Positions 38,239-49,000 of a stretch of DNA of 64,000 nt are shown here, one piece after another; position 1 is the first letter of the stretch, and the number at the start of each line of letters is the position of its first letter. Origin of the DNA: Epinephelus fuscoguttatus (lineage: Eukaryota > Chordata > Actinopteri > Perciformes > Serranidae); NCBI RefSeq assembly GCF_011397635.1, contig NC_064770.1:34062598-34126597 (forward strand), written 5' to 3'. Made by a program: the position numbers and the translations under genes. Below the pieces are notes generated by a model, which was not told the origin of the DNA, did no database searches, and was given only the letters and a program-made list of their open reading frames with translations.

Positions 38239-40225
38239 CGGCACAGAGAGGAGATTGAGAAGCAGAAAGCGAAGGAGCGCTACATGAAGATGCACTTGGC
38301 AGGGAAGACGGACCAGGCCAAAGCCGACCTCGCTCGCCTCGCCATTATCAAGAAACAGAGAGAAGAGGCGGCAAGAAAGAAAGAAGAAGAGAAAAAAGGT
38401 GAGCAAAACATTTATCGAGATAATTACCAATATTATAGTCTTGACTGTGTAATACAGAGTCTAAATATAAAGTGTCCTAATCCAGGAAAACACAACACAG
38501 TTTATTACCTGATGAGGCCATGGAAGCTCGTTTCTACTGAAGAAACTGCACTATTGTGCACAAAGTAGAGCAGGTCAGGTCAACATGGACTGTTCACACG
38601 TTATCTTGTGGTGTGTAAGAGTTCGACATTTTCTTGTCTCCAAAATGAGGCTGAGAGCAGCACAAGGAGTCAGCTCTACCCGCTGAGCTTCTAAACGCCC
38701 CTGTTTATATAATTTTGACTCCTTCTGCTGCTCTGCTGCGCAAAGGCACTGTCCTTGACGCATCGGTTGCAGGTTCAATTCCAGCTCATGGCAACTTTGC
38801 AGCGTGTCTTCCCCTCTCTCTCCCTTTCACACTTGACACCGTCCTGTCGTTAAAGGCAAAAAGGCCCAAAAATAATGTTGAAAAAATGATGTAAACATAC
38901 TTCATGTATGATTTATCATTTTAGATGACTAGAATCTGCTCTACACAAACGATCTCATTCTGCTACAAAAGATAGTCCTTTAAATATGTGATGATTCAGC
39001 CTGTTCAGATTCTAAATGTGTTTCTGGCCTTCACCTTATTAGTAGAGCATTTTGAGCCTGTCATTTAAGTGAGCAAAATCTGTAAGAAGCCTGCGTCTGT
39101 CTACCTTTGTCTGAAATTCAAAGCTCCACTGATTCAAAAATGACTAAAGATTTTGTGTGGTAAATTTATCTCCGTCATCATAGGGATGGCATATGTTTGT
39201 AGGCCATTGCAAATGTTGCCTGGTTCCCTTATCGAAAATGTTTGCAAACAAATATTTATGATACAAACACATTTAGTTCAGCAAGATTATCTTCACAAAC
39301 GAGCACCACTTTTATGATTTTTGAGGCGTAAATGCAATCACCAGAAGTAAAAAGTTAACGTTAGGCTCTAAATGAACCACACCATGGACGCATGACTTAC
39401 CGTTGCCCTCTCAGCACGGCTGTAAAGCTGTGGTCGCCTTGACGATGCTCTGTAGTCTCATTAGCCACTTGTTAGCAGCCCCCTTTTTTAAGTCACACGA
39501 AAGGTTCAGAATTCTCAAGTACATACTGACCTATTATATGGCAGAGAACAAAATGCGAAAACCTTCTAAGCCTGTGTTAATCACAGACCTTTTTTCAAGC
39601 ATCTGGCCAAAAACCCATTAAAAAACGCCCACTAACTTTGAGACAAGGGAACCAGGAGGGTTACAATGCAAACTCATTTCCGGGTTTTAGGACTCATTCC
39701 TGCACCGCTCTATAGGAAAGGAAACTAACGCCTAGTTTTAGTGGGTTTTCCCACATTTAAAAAACCTGCATATATGCACTAATTTTATTAAAAAAAAAAA
39801 GGTGTATGAAAATGCGAACAATAAAAGCATACATCTAACCTCTGTCTTGTTTAAGTAAGCAGAGCAGCAAAACAAGGTTACAGTATGTTGGAATGAAATA
39901 ATGGTCTGATCTCTCTTTCTTATCATACTTAAAACTCTAGGCCACGGTACAAGAAAAGTGCTGTGTCTTTATTTCCTTGTCTTCTATATGGGCCATTAAT
40001 TGAAGAGGATGCTGGCTTTTATGTCCGGGACATGCAGCCTCAGCCTCAGTCTTAGTACGATACACTCAAATAGCAGCCACAGTCTGCATACTGCCACTGT
40101 TTAAGTGACATGTCCATGGAGTGTTAAGCTGATTGTGTCTCTTTTATTTTCTGCTTACAGCAAAAGACGCAGCGGCAGCAGCAGCAGCGGCGGCGCGAGG
40201 AGTAAACTCCCTCTCACTGAAATGA
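33378..40225 (+). CDS. pdap1: PDAP1, 28-kDa heat- and acid-stable phosphoprotein
   Basis: PDGFA-associated protein 1 (HASPP28), a small charged phosphoprotein. Exons 33378-33390, 34114-34205, 36391-36495, 36697-36818, 38247-38398 and 40161-40225 join in frame to 182 aa (human 181). It begins [20 protein letters not shown]. The acidic stretch [12 protein letters not shown] (residues 59-70) is the usual casein-kinase-type region. [16 protein letters not shown] and [11 protein letters not shown] are the family's best conserved blocks, and the tail is highly charged. Residues near the end form nine consecutive alanines before a conserved SLSLK terminus, where human has KDDATLSGKRMQ. The first exon codes only four residues plus one base. 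The acceptor of exon 5 is preceded by a (CA)n tract. It is divergent from BUD31. Confidence 0.97.
34445..34478. repeat. (TAT)n microsatellite in PDAP1 intron 2
   Basis: About 11 trinucleotide units. Confidence 0.9.
34805..34917 (+). mobile_element. Short LINE 3' tail
   Basis: Contains GAATTTCCCAGTTTGGGATC followed by AATAAAGT and a TCTGTCTGTC run, the usual 3' tail of fish LINEs that end in a short tandem. It is strongly 5'-truncated and has no coding part. Confidence 0.5.
35500..35975 (+). mobile_element. L2-like LINE, 5'-truncated 3' end
   Basis: Plus-strand peptides [41 protein letters not shown] and KPTFIH are the C-terminal hallmarks of an L2/CR1-type reverse transcriptase. The tail TGCGCTTTATAAATAAATTT is typical of the family. 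It has no 5' end and is inserted in the MITE 34737-36119. Confidence 0.75.
36900..37920. mobile_element. MITE (AGGTCCAGTGTG termini) split by an L1 insertion
   Basis: The left end AAAGGTCCAGTGTGAAGAAT and the right end CTTACACACTGGACCT are inverted repeats. The two halves (36900-37125 and 37708-37920) match one continuous related copy at 49868-50396, so 37130-37705 is an insertion. It lies in PDAP1 intron 4. Confidence 0.75.
37130..37705 (-). mobile_element. L1-like LINE 3' end, nested in a MITE
   Basis: Minus-strand open frame 37701-37423 reads [33 protein letters not shown] and FFDTWQPFL, the typical C-terminus of vertebrate L1 ORF2. About 290 bases of A/T-rich 3' UTR follow. It is 5'-truncated, and the target duplication is not clear. 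Confidence 0.75.
38192..38236. repeat. (CA)n microsatellite before PDAP1 exon 5
   Basis: About 22 CA units end 10 bases before the exon 5 acceptor (CTCCGGCACAG). They take the place where a polypyrimidine tract normally lies. Confidence 0.9.
38740..38882 (+). mobile_element. tRNA-derived SINE fragment in PDAP1 intron 5
   Basis: B box GGTTCAATTCC, then CAGCTCATGGC...GCAGCGTGTCTTCC, a CT-rich stretch, and the tail GTTAAAGGCAAAAAGGCCCA. The body is the same as the SINEs at 31927 and 55151; the A-box side is degenerate. Confidence 0.6.
39219..39656. mobile_element. Small TIR element in PDAP1 intron 5
   Basis: The left end CCTGGTTCCCTTAT and the right end ACAAGGGAACCAGG are inverted repeats 438 bases apart. 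No coding sequence, hence MITE-like. The superfamily is not determined. Confidence 0.5.
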
Positions 40226-40689
40226 TGCAGAGTATTTATCAGAGGCATTTTTACATGTTCACGGACTGGCGCAATATATATATTTGACTATTTTTAAAGG
40301 AAGAGCTATTGTGTCGACATTACTGTAAACATATGACCATTTGGAAAATGGTTGCGACGACACCAGTGGAGAGGGGGTGTGTATATTTTGGCATGGAATA
40401 ATGGCCTCGCTGATCCCACCAGGAAGTAAAGCTACAATTGAGAAAACATCGGTCTTCACGTACACTTGGAATGAACCCCTGCTAACCTATGATCTCATAC
40501 AAGATATTAATACTGGTATACTTGTCATTGTACAACTATGACTTTGCTAACTGAGCTTTGCCACTATGTTTTCTTGGGGGATCCTAACTTGTATATAACT
40601 GACTCATGGAAATATTTCAGATTAATATGATGAAACCAGTAAAATGTGTACATTTCTTTCTTTGCTTTATTTTTTTTACCTGTGAGAAA

Positions 40690-40955
40690 ACTGTCACGAC
40701 CGGTTTAGAGCAGCTGTCACCAGACTCAGGTGCAAGAGTCCACGATGTGAACGTCAGATGAGTCAATAGAACAGATGTTTACTTCGGAATAGTAGTAGTG
40801 CAGAGGAGGCGTTGCAGCAGCGCCTAGGGACATAAGATGTATACAGAATCTAACTGAACACTTTAGTCAGTTAAGTTAATAAGATAAGAATGAGTGATGA
40901 CCCCTTGATGGTTTATCTGGCCCTGATACCAGCAGCAAGTACAGTAAAGAAAAAA
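40690..40955. repeat. Dispersed repeat, copy 1
   Basis: Shares with 45485-45775, in order and orientation, AGAGCAG...CTCAGGTGCA, GACGAGTCAATAGA-type, GTATACARAATCTAAST and CAGCAGCARRTA words over about 260 bases. The family is not known to me. Confidence 0.5.
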
Positions 40956-41288
40956 ACTGGACCACTGGAGTTTAAGATGTTAGCATGAAGATCTTGGATG
41001 CATCTCACGGCCGCAGGTACAGGGGCCCAACTAGCCTTTACCTGCAAAATGTCGCTCAAATTAACACAAATTTACCAGCAAGAGACTTAAGAAGACCACA
41101 AAATGCAAAGGAAATACAAAAAAGACACAAGGTAACTATAAAAATAGGGGCTAAACAACCACATAGAGAAACACAAAACCACAACAAGATGCGTAATGAC
41201 AACAAAAGAGGCAACACCACCACAAAGTGTGTGTGTCATGACGTGGTGGGGCCTTTTATAATCATATAATATCTGCCCATAATAAAGA

Positions 41289-41629
41289 TAGGGGTGCAAA
41301 ATATTGGGTTTTTTGCCGACATCTGACATGCTGGTATGTAACAACTCCTTTGGCCGATAACTGATACTGATATTGATATATCCACTTTTTTCCCCAGCAA
41401 ATTTTAGTGATCAAGTGTCTTCTGTAGTGGAATTAACATCATGTATGCATGGATACTCTTATTGTGACGGCCCACCAGCAGATGGAGACATGATATAGAA
41501 TTATTTTCCATGTATTTAATATTATTCATTGTACAAATTGAGAAAAAGCATGTTTGCCGATTCTGATGGTTCATTTAAAGCTGATATTGGTGGATACTGA
41601 TGATGCACCGATATTATTGTGCATCCCTA
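41289..41629. mobile_element. Small hAT-like MITE
   Basis: Begins TAGGGGTGCAAAATATTGGG and ends ACCGATATTATTGTGCATCCCTA, imperfect inverted repeats; the body has the GATA/CCGAT-rich words of hAT MITEs. I find no clear 8-base target duplication. Confidence 0.5.
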
Positions 41630-41705
41630 CTGTAGAATAGCATTCAGTATGGTGCTTTCCATCTTTTTCCTGTGCAGGAATGCCTTCTTTTGGCCAAGCC
41701 TAGTG

Positions 41706-42412
41706 CAGGGGTAGACAACCTGCGGCTTTGGAGCCACATGCAGCTCTTCTTCAGTGGCTCCCCGTGGCTTTGACAAAGAAACCATTTGGAAATAAATAAA
41801 GATTTTTTTTTTTTTTTACATTTTAATTTACATTTATCATTGTTGTTGACCTAAAGAAATTATGCACCTATGCACTTAAAATAAAAAAAAAAGACATTTC
41901 ATCAACCAATGTGTGCTTCAAGCATCTGCAACCTGGCATCTTTTCCTCCAAATTTTGCCAAACCTCAAGAGCACTGGCAGGTCTTAAATATCCCTAGCTA
42001 AGCTGGCTATGTTTCCAAATCCAAAAAAAAGTTCAAGTCTCGGAGGAGATGAGAGAATTAAGTAGTGTGTGGACAGCTTCATTTGCTCTCACCGTCAACT
42101 CTGCAGAGTTAAAGTTCCAAATAATCCTAAACAGCCCACTGCAGAGTCGTCACCTTGTAATGAAACATAGTAATAATTATAATAATATATTGGCTTTATG
42201 TAGCCCTTTTCAGGATACCCAAAGACGCAAAAACATTTTAATGAGTGCTTTTTTAGACCTATTAGTGATGTTGAGTGGCTAATTTTGACTTAATAGTCTG
42301 TGTTTTATTCATTATAGGGTTCAAATATGTTCTGTGGCTCCAGACAGATTTTTTAATGATTATTTTTGGTCAAAAATGGCTCTTTTGATTGCGAAGGTTG
42401 CTGACCTGTGGC
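41706..42412. mobile_element. hAT-like element remnant
   Basis: Begins CAGGGGTAGACAACCTGCGG and ends AAGGTTGCTGACCTGTGG, degenerate inverted termini of the CAGGGGTCGGCAACC type. GTGGCTC words recur near both ends. No open frame remains. Confidence 0.45.
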
Positions 42413-42659
42413 CTTGTGCTTTATTGTTAGAAAAGTGTTTAAAAAAAAAAAAAGTAATCAAAGGTAATAAAAAAAATAAATAAATAAAATAATAATAAAA
42501 AAATATTAAAAAACGACTAATCTGACCAATTACATCTTAAAAGTAGCCTTCCTAACACTGGTATTTATTTAATGTAATTTCAATGTTCTGCCACTAATGT
42601 GAGCTGTAATGTCCACACTTGACCTGAAGGTGGCGGAGATGTTCCGAACATGCTGGATT

Positions 42660-42805
42660 AAAATCAAAGGACGAAGAAGAAGAAGCTGTGCGCTGATTGG
42701 CTGAAAGTTTCGCGGACTTTATCCTGTGGGGTTCTGTTGTTTGAGCTGCGGTCAGATCTCAGTCCAGTCTTATCAGTGACCGCGGCGCGAGCCTCACTTC
42801 AACCG
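42660..42805 (+). promoter_or_regulatory. shmt1: SHMT1 promoter and 5' non-coding exon
   Basis: A compact G/C-richer block holds an inverted CCAAT box (GATTGGCTG, 42695-42703) and TTTCGCGG (about 42709), close to an E2F-type site. It ends at AACCG|GTGAGT, a strong donor with the last exon base at 42805. Splicing from this donor to the acceptor at about 45999 would give the 5' UTR joined to the ATG exon. The exon's 5' limit is unknown. The E2F role is inference. Confidence 0.55.
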
Positions 42806-43199
42806 GTGAGTGAACTAGCTAAGTTAATGTTTTATAGACACGATGGAAAGTAGGAAAACACAATGGAGACTAGTTCATGTTTGTTTTAGCAGGTAGAAAT
42901 ACGTCTTAAAGAAGAATTAACGTTAGGTTTTGTATTTAAACGTCGTATTTGGCACCATATGCAGATATATTTGCTTTGTTTCCCGCGGGCTGTACGTCAC
43001 TACTGATAAGAGATAACAAACTTTATGCTAGTTTCCTGTCAGAAATAACAAGTTAAAAGTAGTTGTTCATTCAAACTGTTTGCTTGTGGGTATTTTTAGC
43101 ACTAGAGGTAAAGTTCACACAGCTCACCTTACTCTATAAATGTTTAGAAAACGTTGTGTGTCAGTGGACCAGAGCAGATAATAAAGATAGGGTGAGTTA

Positions 43200-43818
43200 A
43201 GGTGATTGGGACAGTTTTTGAATGTCCTCCTTCTGTAAGCTTAATGGCGTAAATTAAAAAAAATTAGCTGAAGATTTCTGGTAATTTTCTGGCCAATTAA
43301 TTTCTATAATAATGAAGATGTTACCTGTCCATTTAAGGAGGAAAGGAGGTTATATCACAGACCCAGTTAGTGTGACAACCTTTTGTTTGAACTGACCCCA
43401 AACCTTTTTTGGTAACATTTGAGTGATTGGGACAAGACCTTGAGACAGCATATCTAATCAGTGATTCAGGCTAGTGTGTGCATCTCTATTGCACAATTAA
43501 TTTTGATATTTGGATATATTTCCACATGCACATTTTATGTTTGTTTTATTGCTGAAATTCTCTCTCATCAAATTTCATTGAACTCATTTAAGTGAGGTAA
43601 AAAAAAACAAAAAAAAACCCCAACAACTTAAAATCCAAAATTCAATGAATGCATTTCATTCAGGTAAAAAAATGCAAATTGATTACATGGTTTCAACAAT
43701 ATGGCTTACTTTTATGTGTTTATTTATTTATTTTCTTTACTCCTAAGGCGAGAAAATAAAACCTGTTTTGTTATACTGTCCCACTCGACCTTATGTCCCA
43801 ATCACCTTTAATTCACCC
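43200..43818. mobile_element. Mariner-like MITE with TA target duplication
   Basis: Termini GGGTGAGTTAAGGTGATTGG and the inverse of CCAATCACCTTTAATTCACCC match with few differences. Both outer edges carry TA (43198-43199 and 43819-43820), the target duplication of Tc1/mariner elements. 619 bases, no open frame. It lies in SHMT1 intron 1. Confidence 0.75.
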
Positions 43819-44509
43819 TAACAAAAATCATGCGCTCTTACCGTCTGATGAGCAGCATTTGACTCATGCATAACTGACCTGCAGTGACTTTTACCTCTGC
43901 AGACAGGACTGGGAGGCTCAAATAAAGTTTTGGCAAATGTGAACACAACTGTAAACTTCAAGGAATAATAGACGTGTTATCTGAGTTACCTGATGCAGCC
44001 TTTGTTTAGACTGTCTCTGCGGGTCAGTTTCTTATCAGTCTGTGAAGTGGTTCAAAGTTTAACGGGTGAGGCCATGTCAGCTGATGGTTGCAACACTGCT
44101 GCATGTGTCCTCCTTTGTTTGAGGCTTAGGGCTGTTACAATGGAGCTGTAACAGTCTGTTAGTCAACAGCACTCACTGTATTCTACATTCATGTAAAAAA
44201 CATTTTCTTATGCAAGAGGTGAAATATAGTGGTTTCATGCACTGGTCAATTTTGAGATTTTGTGCTTTGTCCAAAATACACATTTAGGTGTTTATTTTAT
44301 TTCATATTGCTGTTCTGACGCAGAGGACATACCTACACAGCAATGTAAATGGGCTAGCAAGCCATATAAAGGTCCAGGGGCTGAGATCAATGCAAAATAG
44401 TCTGTATTTACGATATCCATGCACAAAAAAAAAAAGTGCTTAAAGTGCATAAAATTGAGTAAAATCATCATCAGTTCTGACCCAAGTAGGCACAGTAGCC
44501 CTAAGAGAT

Positions 44510-45235
44510 TGCTGTTCTGGAAATCCATGCAAAGAGCATGTAGCTAATTAGATACCCAGTCATTTGCATATTTAAATATTCATTTTCAGAGAGCTCATGA
44601 TACAAAAAAGTATTGTCTCAGTGTAGGTAATCAACTGGGGGAGCTTTATGGTGATATCTGTTAAATACAGTTTCTACCCCAGTGTCTTAATTTCTGGCTA
44701 AAAATGTGTGAAATTTTACAAAACATATTCTTAAAGGTAAATTTGCTCAAAATTAATATTTTTTACTCCCACTCCGATCTATAAATCTCCACTTAGGTAA
44801 CACTTACATACACCAAACTTTCTATTTTTATTCCTGTCTATATTCTTAGGCTTTTTACAGAGGAGTTGGTTTATAAAACATTCATAGTCCGATTTATATA
44901 ACTTTATATTCCTATAAAAACATGGTGAAAGTTGTTTTTTTATGGCAGTATTCATTGCATTATGGAGTGATAAAAAGAAAGATCTAAAATTCCCTCTGTA
45001 GAAGCCTTTGACTCTAACATGTCAACAAAATGAAACAAGAATTTTGAGCCTGTGATCCAGTGTTCATATTTTTGTTCTGGAAAAGTGTGCACATCAGTGC
45101 ATGTTTAATTAGATAATGCCTCATTTGCATATTCATAAATAAAACATAAAAAAAATGTTGTCTCTCTGTAAGTAATCAACTGGGCAAGTTTCACTGTGGT
45201 TTCTCTTGGTTAAAAAATTACCCTATTCACCAGGG
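44510..45235. repeat. Diverged direct-repeat pair in SHMT1 intron 1
   Basis: 44510-44690 and 45065-45235 share TGTTCTGGAAA, TAATTAGATA, TCATTTGCATATT, TTGTCTC and GTAATCAACTGGG in the same order, about 550 bases apart. This suggests an old tandem duplication or two copies of one unknown repeat. Confidence 0.5.
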
Positions 45236-45484
45236 GTGTCTTCCCTTAAAGCAACTTTGTGCCAAAAAGATGTCTTACTTTGACATTGTTTTATGTCTTT
45301 ATGCAGTTATGAGTGTCATTTAACGTTAGTTTCTAAGGGCAACACAGTATGATGACGCAGAATATCGCGATAACACTATTACTTGCAAAGAATAAACTGA
45401 TATGATTAAGTGTACTCAGTATGTGCCCTTCTTCTGAATAGAATCAAGGAGTAACTACTTAAGATTATACTTGATTATTATCAT

Positions 45485-45775
45485 TTCCCTGTAAGAAAAC
45501 TGTTGCAGCAAGTATAGAGCAGGCTTTACCAGCCTCAGGTGCAGGAGGCCATGATGTAAACATGAGACGAGTCAATAGAGCTGACGTTTGTCTTAGAATA
45601 GTAGAAACAGACTGTTGCATTGCAATGAAGTCTTTACAGCTGTGCTTGGGGGAATGGAATGTATACAAAATCTAAGTGAATACTTAAATCAGTTAGGTTA
45701 ATACGTAAAAGTGTGTTGACCCGCTCATGAGTTAATCTGGCCTCGCCTCCAGCAGCAGATATGATGACGTGAAAC
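45485..45775. repeat. Dispersed repeat, copy 2
   Basis: Same-orientation relative of 40690-40955, diverged by substitutions and small gaps. It lies just upstream of the SHMT1 ATG exon. Confidence 0.5.
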
Positions 45776-46036
45776 AAAAGAATTTAGGACAAACTTGACT
45801 TTGGTATGTTCAGAAAATTAAATTACGTTACTGCAATACAGCATTTAAACTAGGAAAATACAACACTTTTGACAAGAATATCCAAATCAAAGACGATAGC
45901 TAGTCTCACATCACAATATTGATATAGGCTATTGCCCCGCCCTGTCTCTAAGACTTTTTTTTATCTTGTCTCTAATTAAGAAATTATCTTCCCCTATAGA
46001 CTTCCACCACTCTGCACGACCACAGAAACAGCGACC

Positions 46037-49000
46037 ATGTCTTTGACAAACGGCCACACTGTGAGCAAAGAAACATGGGACTCCCACAACAAGATGATGC
46101 TGGAGCCTCTGTCCATCAGCGACTCTGAGGTTTGTGTTCAGTGGATTTAAAGAATAGAAGGTCTGAGTCTGGAGTGGTGACGCAGTAGTGACAGCACTCA
46201 AAAATCATTATCGTTTAGTGCTTTAGAGCTTGTGTGACAGCTTGTTATTGTCCCCTGAATAACACAGTATTTGTGTTTCAGGTGTTCTCAATCATAAAGA
46301 AAGAGAAGCACAGGCAGACGTATGGTCTGGAGTTGATAGCGTCGGAGAACTTCGCCAGCAGAGCTGTGCTAGAGGCTTTGGGTTCCTGTATGAACAACAA
46401 ATACTCTGAGGGATATCCGGGTCAGAGGTACAAGAGTTATTCAGCTTATTTTTAAAATTCCAATGTTTGATTACATCATATAAGTGGTGCATTCTGCGTT
46501 ATTCTAGCTGTTTGATAACAAATAAGTGCAGCAGTAATGCTCAGTATGATCATTGTGTCCAGGTACTATGGTGGCACGGAGCATGTCGACGAGCTGGAGC
46601 GACTCTGTCAGAAGAGGGCACTGGAGGCCTACTGTCTGGACTCAGAGAAATGGGGTGTCAACGTGCAGCCATACTCAGGTATCAGATAGAGATTAAACAT
46701 ATGAAACCCCTTTGCTGTTTGGTGTAGAGCCTGATTGATGTGATCAGTGTTTAAACTTTGTCATACATTTGTTTGTGCTCCCCGTAAGGTTCACCTGCTA
46801 ACTTTGCCGTCTACACCGCTGTGGTGGAGCCCCATGGCAGGATCATGGGGCTGGACCTTCCTGATGGAGGTCACCTTACACATGGCTTCATGACTGAGAA
46901 GAAAAAAATCTCCGCAACGTCCATCTTCTTCGAGTCCATGCCGTATAAGGTACGGAACAGTCACCCAGGAAATCGAATCCTAAGTTAAAAATAGTAACTC
47001 TACACAAGTAGTTCCCAACTGGTGGGTGGCAGGACCATTCTGAATGGACCACAAGTGAAAAAACACACTTTATTTTGAAGTACAGTGAATTTCTGGCACA
47101 GTAGAGTGAGTTATTTACGTACTGTCACTTAACAGAGACAGCAAACTAGCTCAACAACATGGCCAAACCTAAGTGTGATGTTGAGTATATTGAACTGTTT
47201 GGTCCTTAAACTAATGACTAAGGAGAAATCTGGACCTGTGGCTGGACCAGCTGGGAACCACCATGTAATTGTTGGATAAATAAGAATTGAGGTGCAAGGC
47301 TCTTAATGTGGAGGTGGCAGTTGTAATGGCGTTTATTGACAATATCATGAATTACTTCTCATGATTGTGTTAAGAGTATTAAGAGTATAATTTAAACAAG
47401 CAGTTTCTTCTTTCTTGCTGAAAAAACTGTCTTTCTGAAACACACTTAAAGTTTGGGTTAGCTGGTACTTCTCGATTATGGAATCCTGCACCAGGTTGAA
47501 TAAGATTAGTCCTGATTAGTGTAGGTATGTGCACATGGCTCTGGCCTGCAGCTCCTCGTGAGAGCTGGAAAAATTAAACAAGAAGCTCATAATTTGATGG
47601 AATGAAAACAGGAGAAAAATATGACATTTTAACCTTGTAGTTATCCAATCCTTGCTTCTCTTGGCACCTTTACATTATCCTTTCACCAAGATAATGCACT
47701 CAGTATCAATACTGCTTTCCAGGGAGTCTTGGGTGCAAACAAACAAACAACAAGACAATTAAGAATGAAGAGTTAGTTGATTCCTATAGGCATTTACCAA
47801 CAATAGTGCAGTGATGTTATAGTACAGAGAATTGAAAAGATGTAGAGTGTAGACGTGTTTGAGGACATTGGGACTTAACTATCATTGACAGTGTTTAGTT
47901 TCTTACACTTATCAAGTCTTATTGACCCCAAATAGCGAGGAGAAATTAAAAATGCATACCACACAAAAGTGCTGGTCTCAGGAGGATACTTTTAATTATT
48001 TCTTTGTTGTGTTTGTGCCCTGTACATCAGGTTTAGCTTGTTTTAATGTGTTTGATATAATTTGGTGTCCTGTTTTTAGGTGAATCCAGAAACTGGCTAC
48101 ATCGACTACGACAGACTGCAAGAAAACGCTCGGCTGTTCCACCCCAAACTCATCATCGCAGGTACTTCTGCTGTAACTTGTTTATTGTCACCGAGCAAAC
48201 AAACCAATCAGATGAGGAGGAGTGTGCATCCAAAGGTCATGAAAACATTCACATTCACCTCTGTGTCTTTTTTCTTCTCCAGGAACAAGCTGCTACTCCC
48301 GCAACCTTGACTACGGCCGCCTGAAGCAGATCGCTAATGAGAATGGTGCATATCTGATGGGAGACATGGCTCACATCAGTGGACTGGTGGCTGCTGGAGT
48401 CGTGCCCTCACCATTTGAGCACTGTGACATTGTTTCCACGACGACACACAAGACGCTGCGTGGCTGCCGCGCTGGACTCATCTTCTACAGGAAAGGTAGA
48501 AATGAAATATGTTGTTTCTACAAAGACAAACCACGTGTGTTTTTAGTTTGGTTATCAGTGTTTCTTTTCTTTCTGTTCATCCTTTCCATTTTTCTTTTTC
48601 TCTGCCTGTCTATTTCCTTCCTCCAGGTGTGCGAAGCGTGGATGCCAAGGGGAAGGAGACTCTGTATAACTTGGAGTCTTTGATCAACCAGGCTGTGTTT
48701 CCTGGACTGCAGGGAGGACCACACAATCACGCCATCGCAGGTACACCTCATCAGTTTTCTCTCTTTAACATCTCGACTGTCATTCGAGTACGTCAGCATC
48801 GATCTCATCAAAGTTCATGTGTTTCACTGGCAGGTGTTGCTGTCGCACTCAAACAAGCCATGACACCAGAGTTCAAGGCCTACCAGCTGCAGGTCCTCGC
48901 TAACTGCAAAGCTATGTCCAGCGCTCTTATTGACCACGGCTACAAAATTGTTACTGGTGAGTGCAGGTCCACAAGTCCACTCTACAAACACAAATGGACT

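Larger units (their letters stand above)
40226..42659. other. PDAP1-SHMT1 intergenic region
   Basis: Holds the PDAP1 3' UTR (end not clear), a dispersed repeat at 40690-40955, small hAT-like elements at 41289-41629 and 41706-42412, and A-rich simple sequence at 42430-42520. No gene is recognised. Confidence 0.6.
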
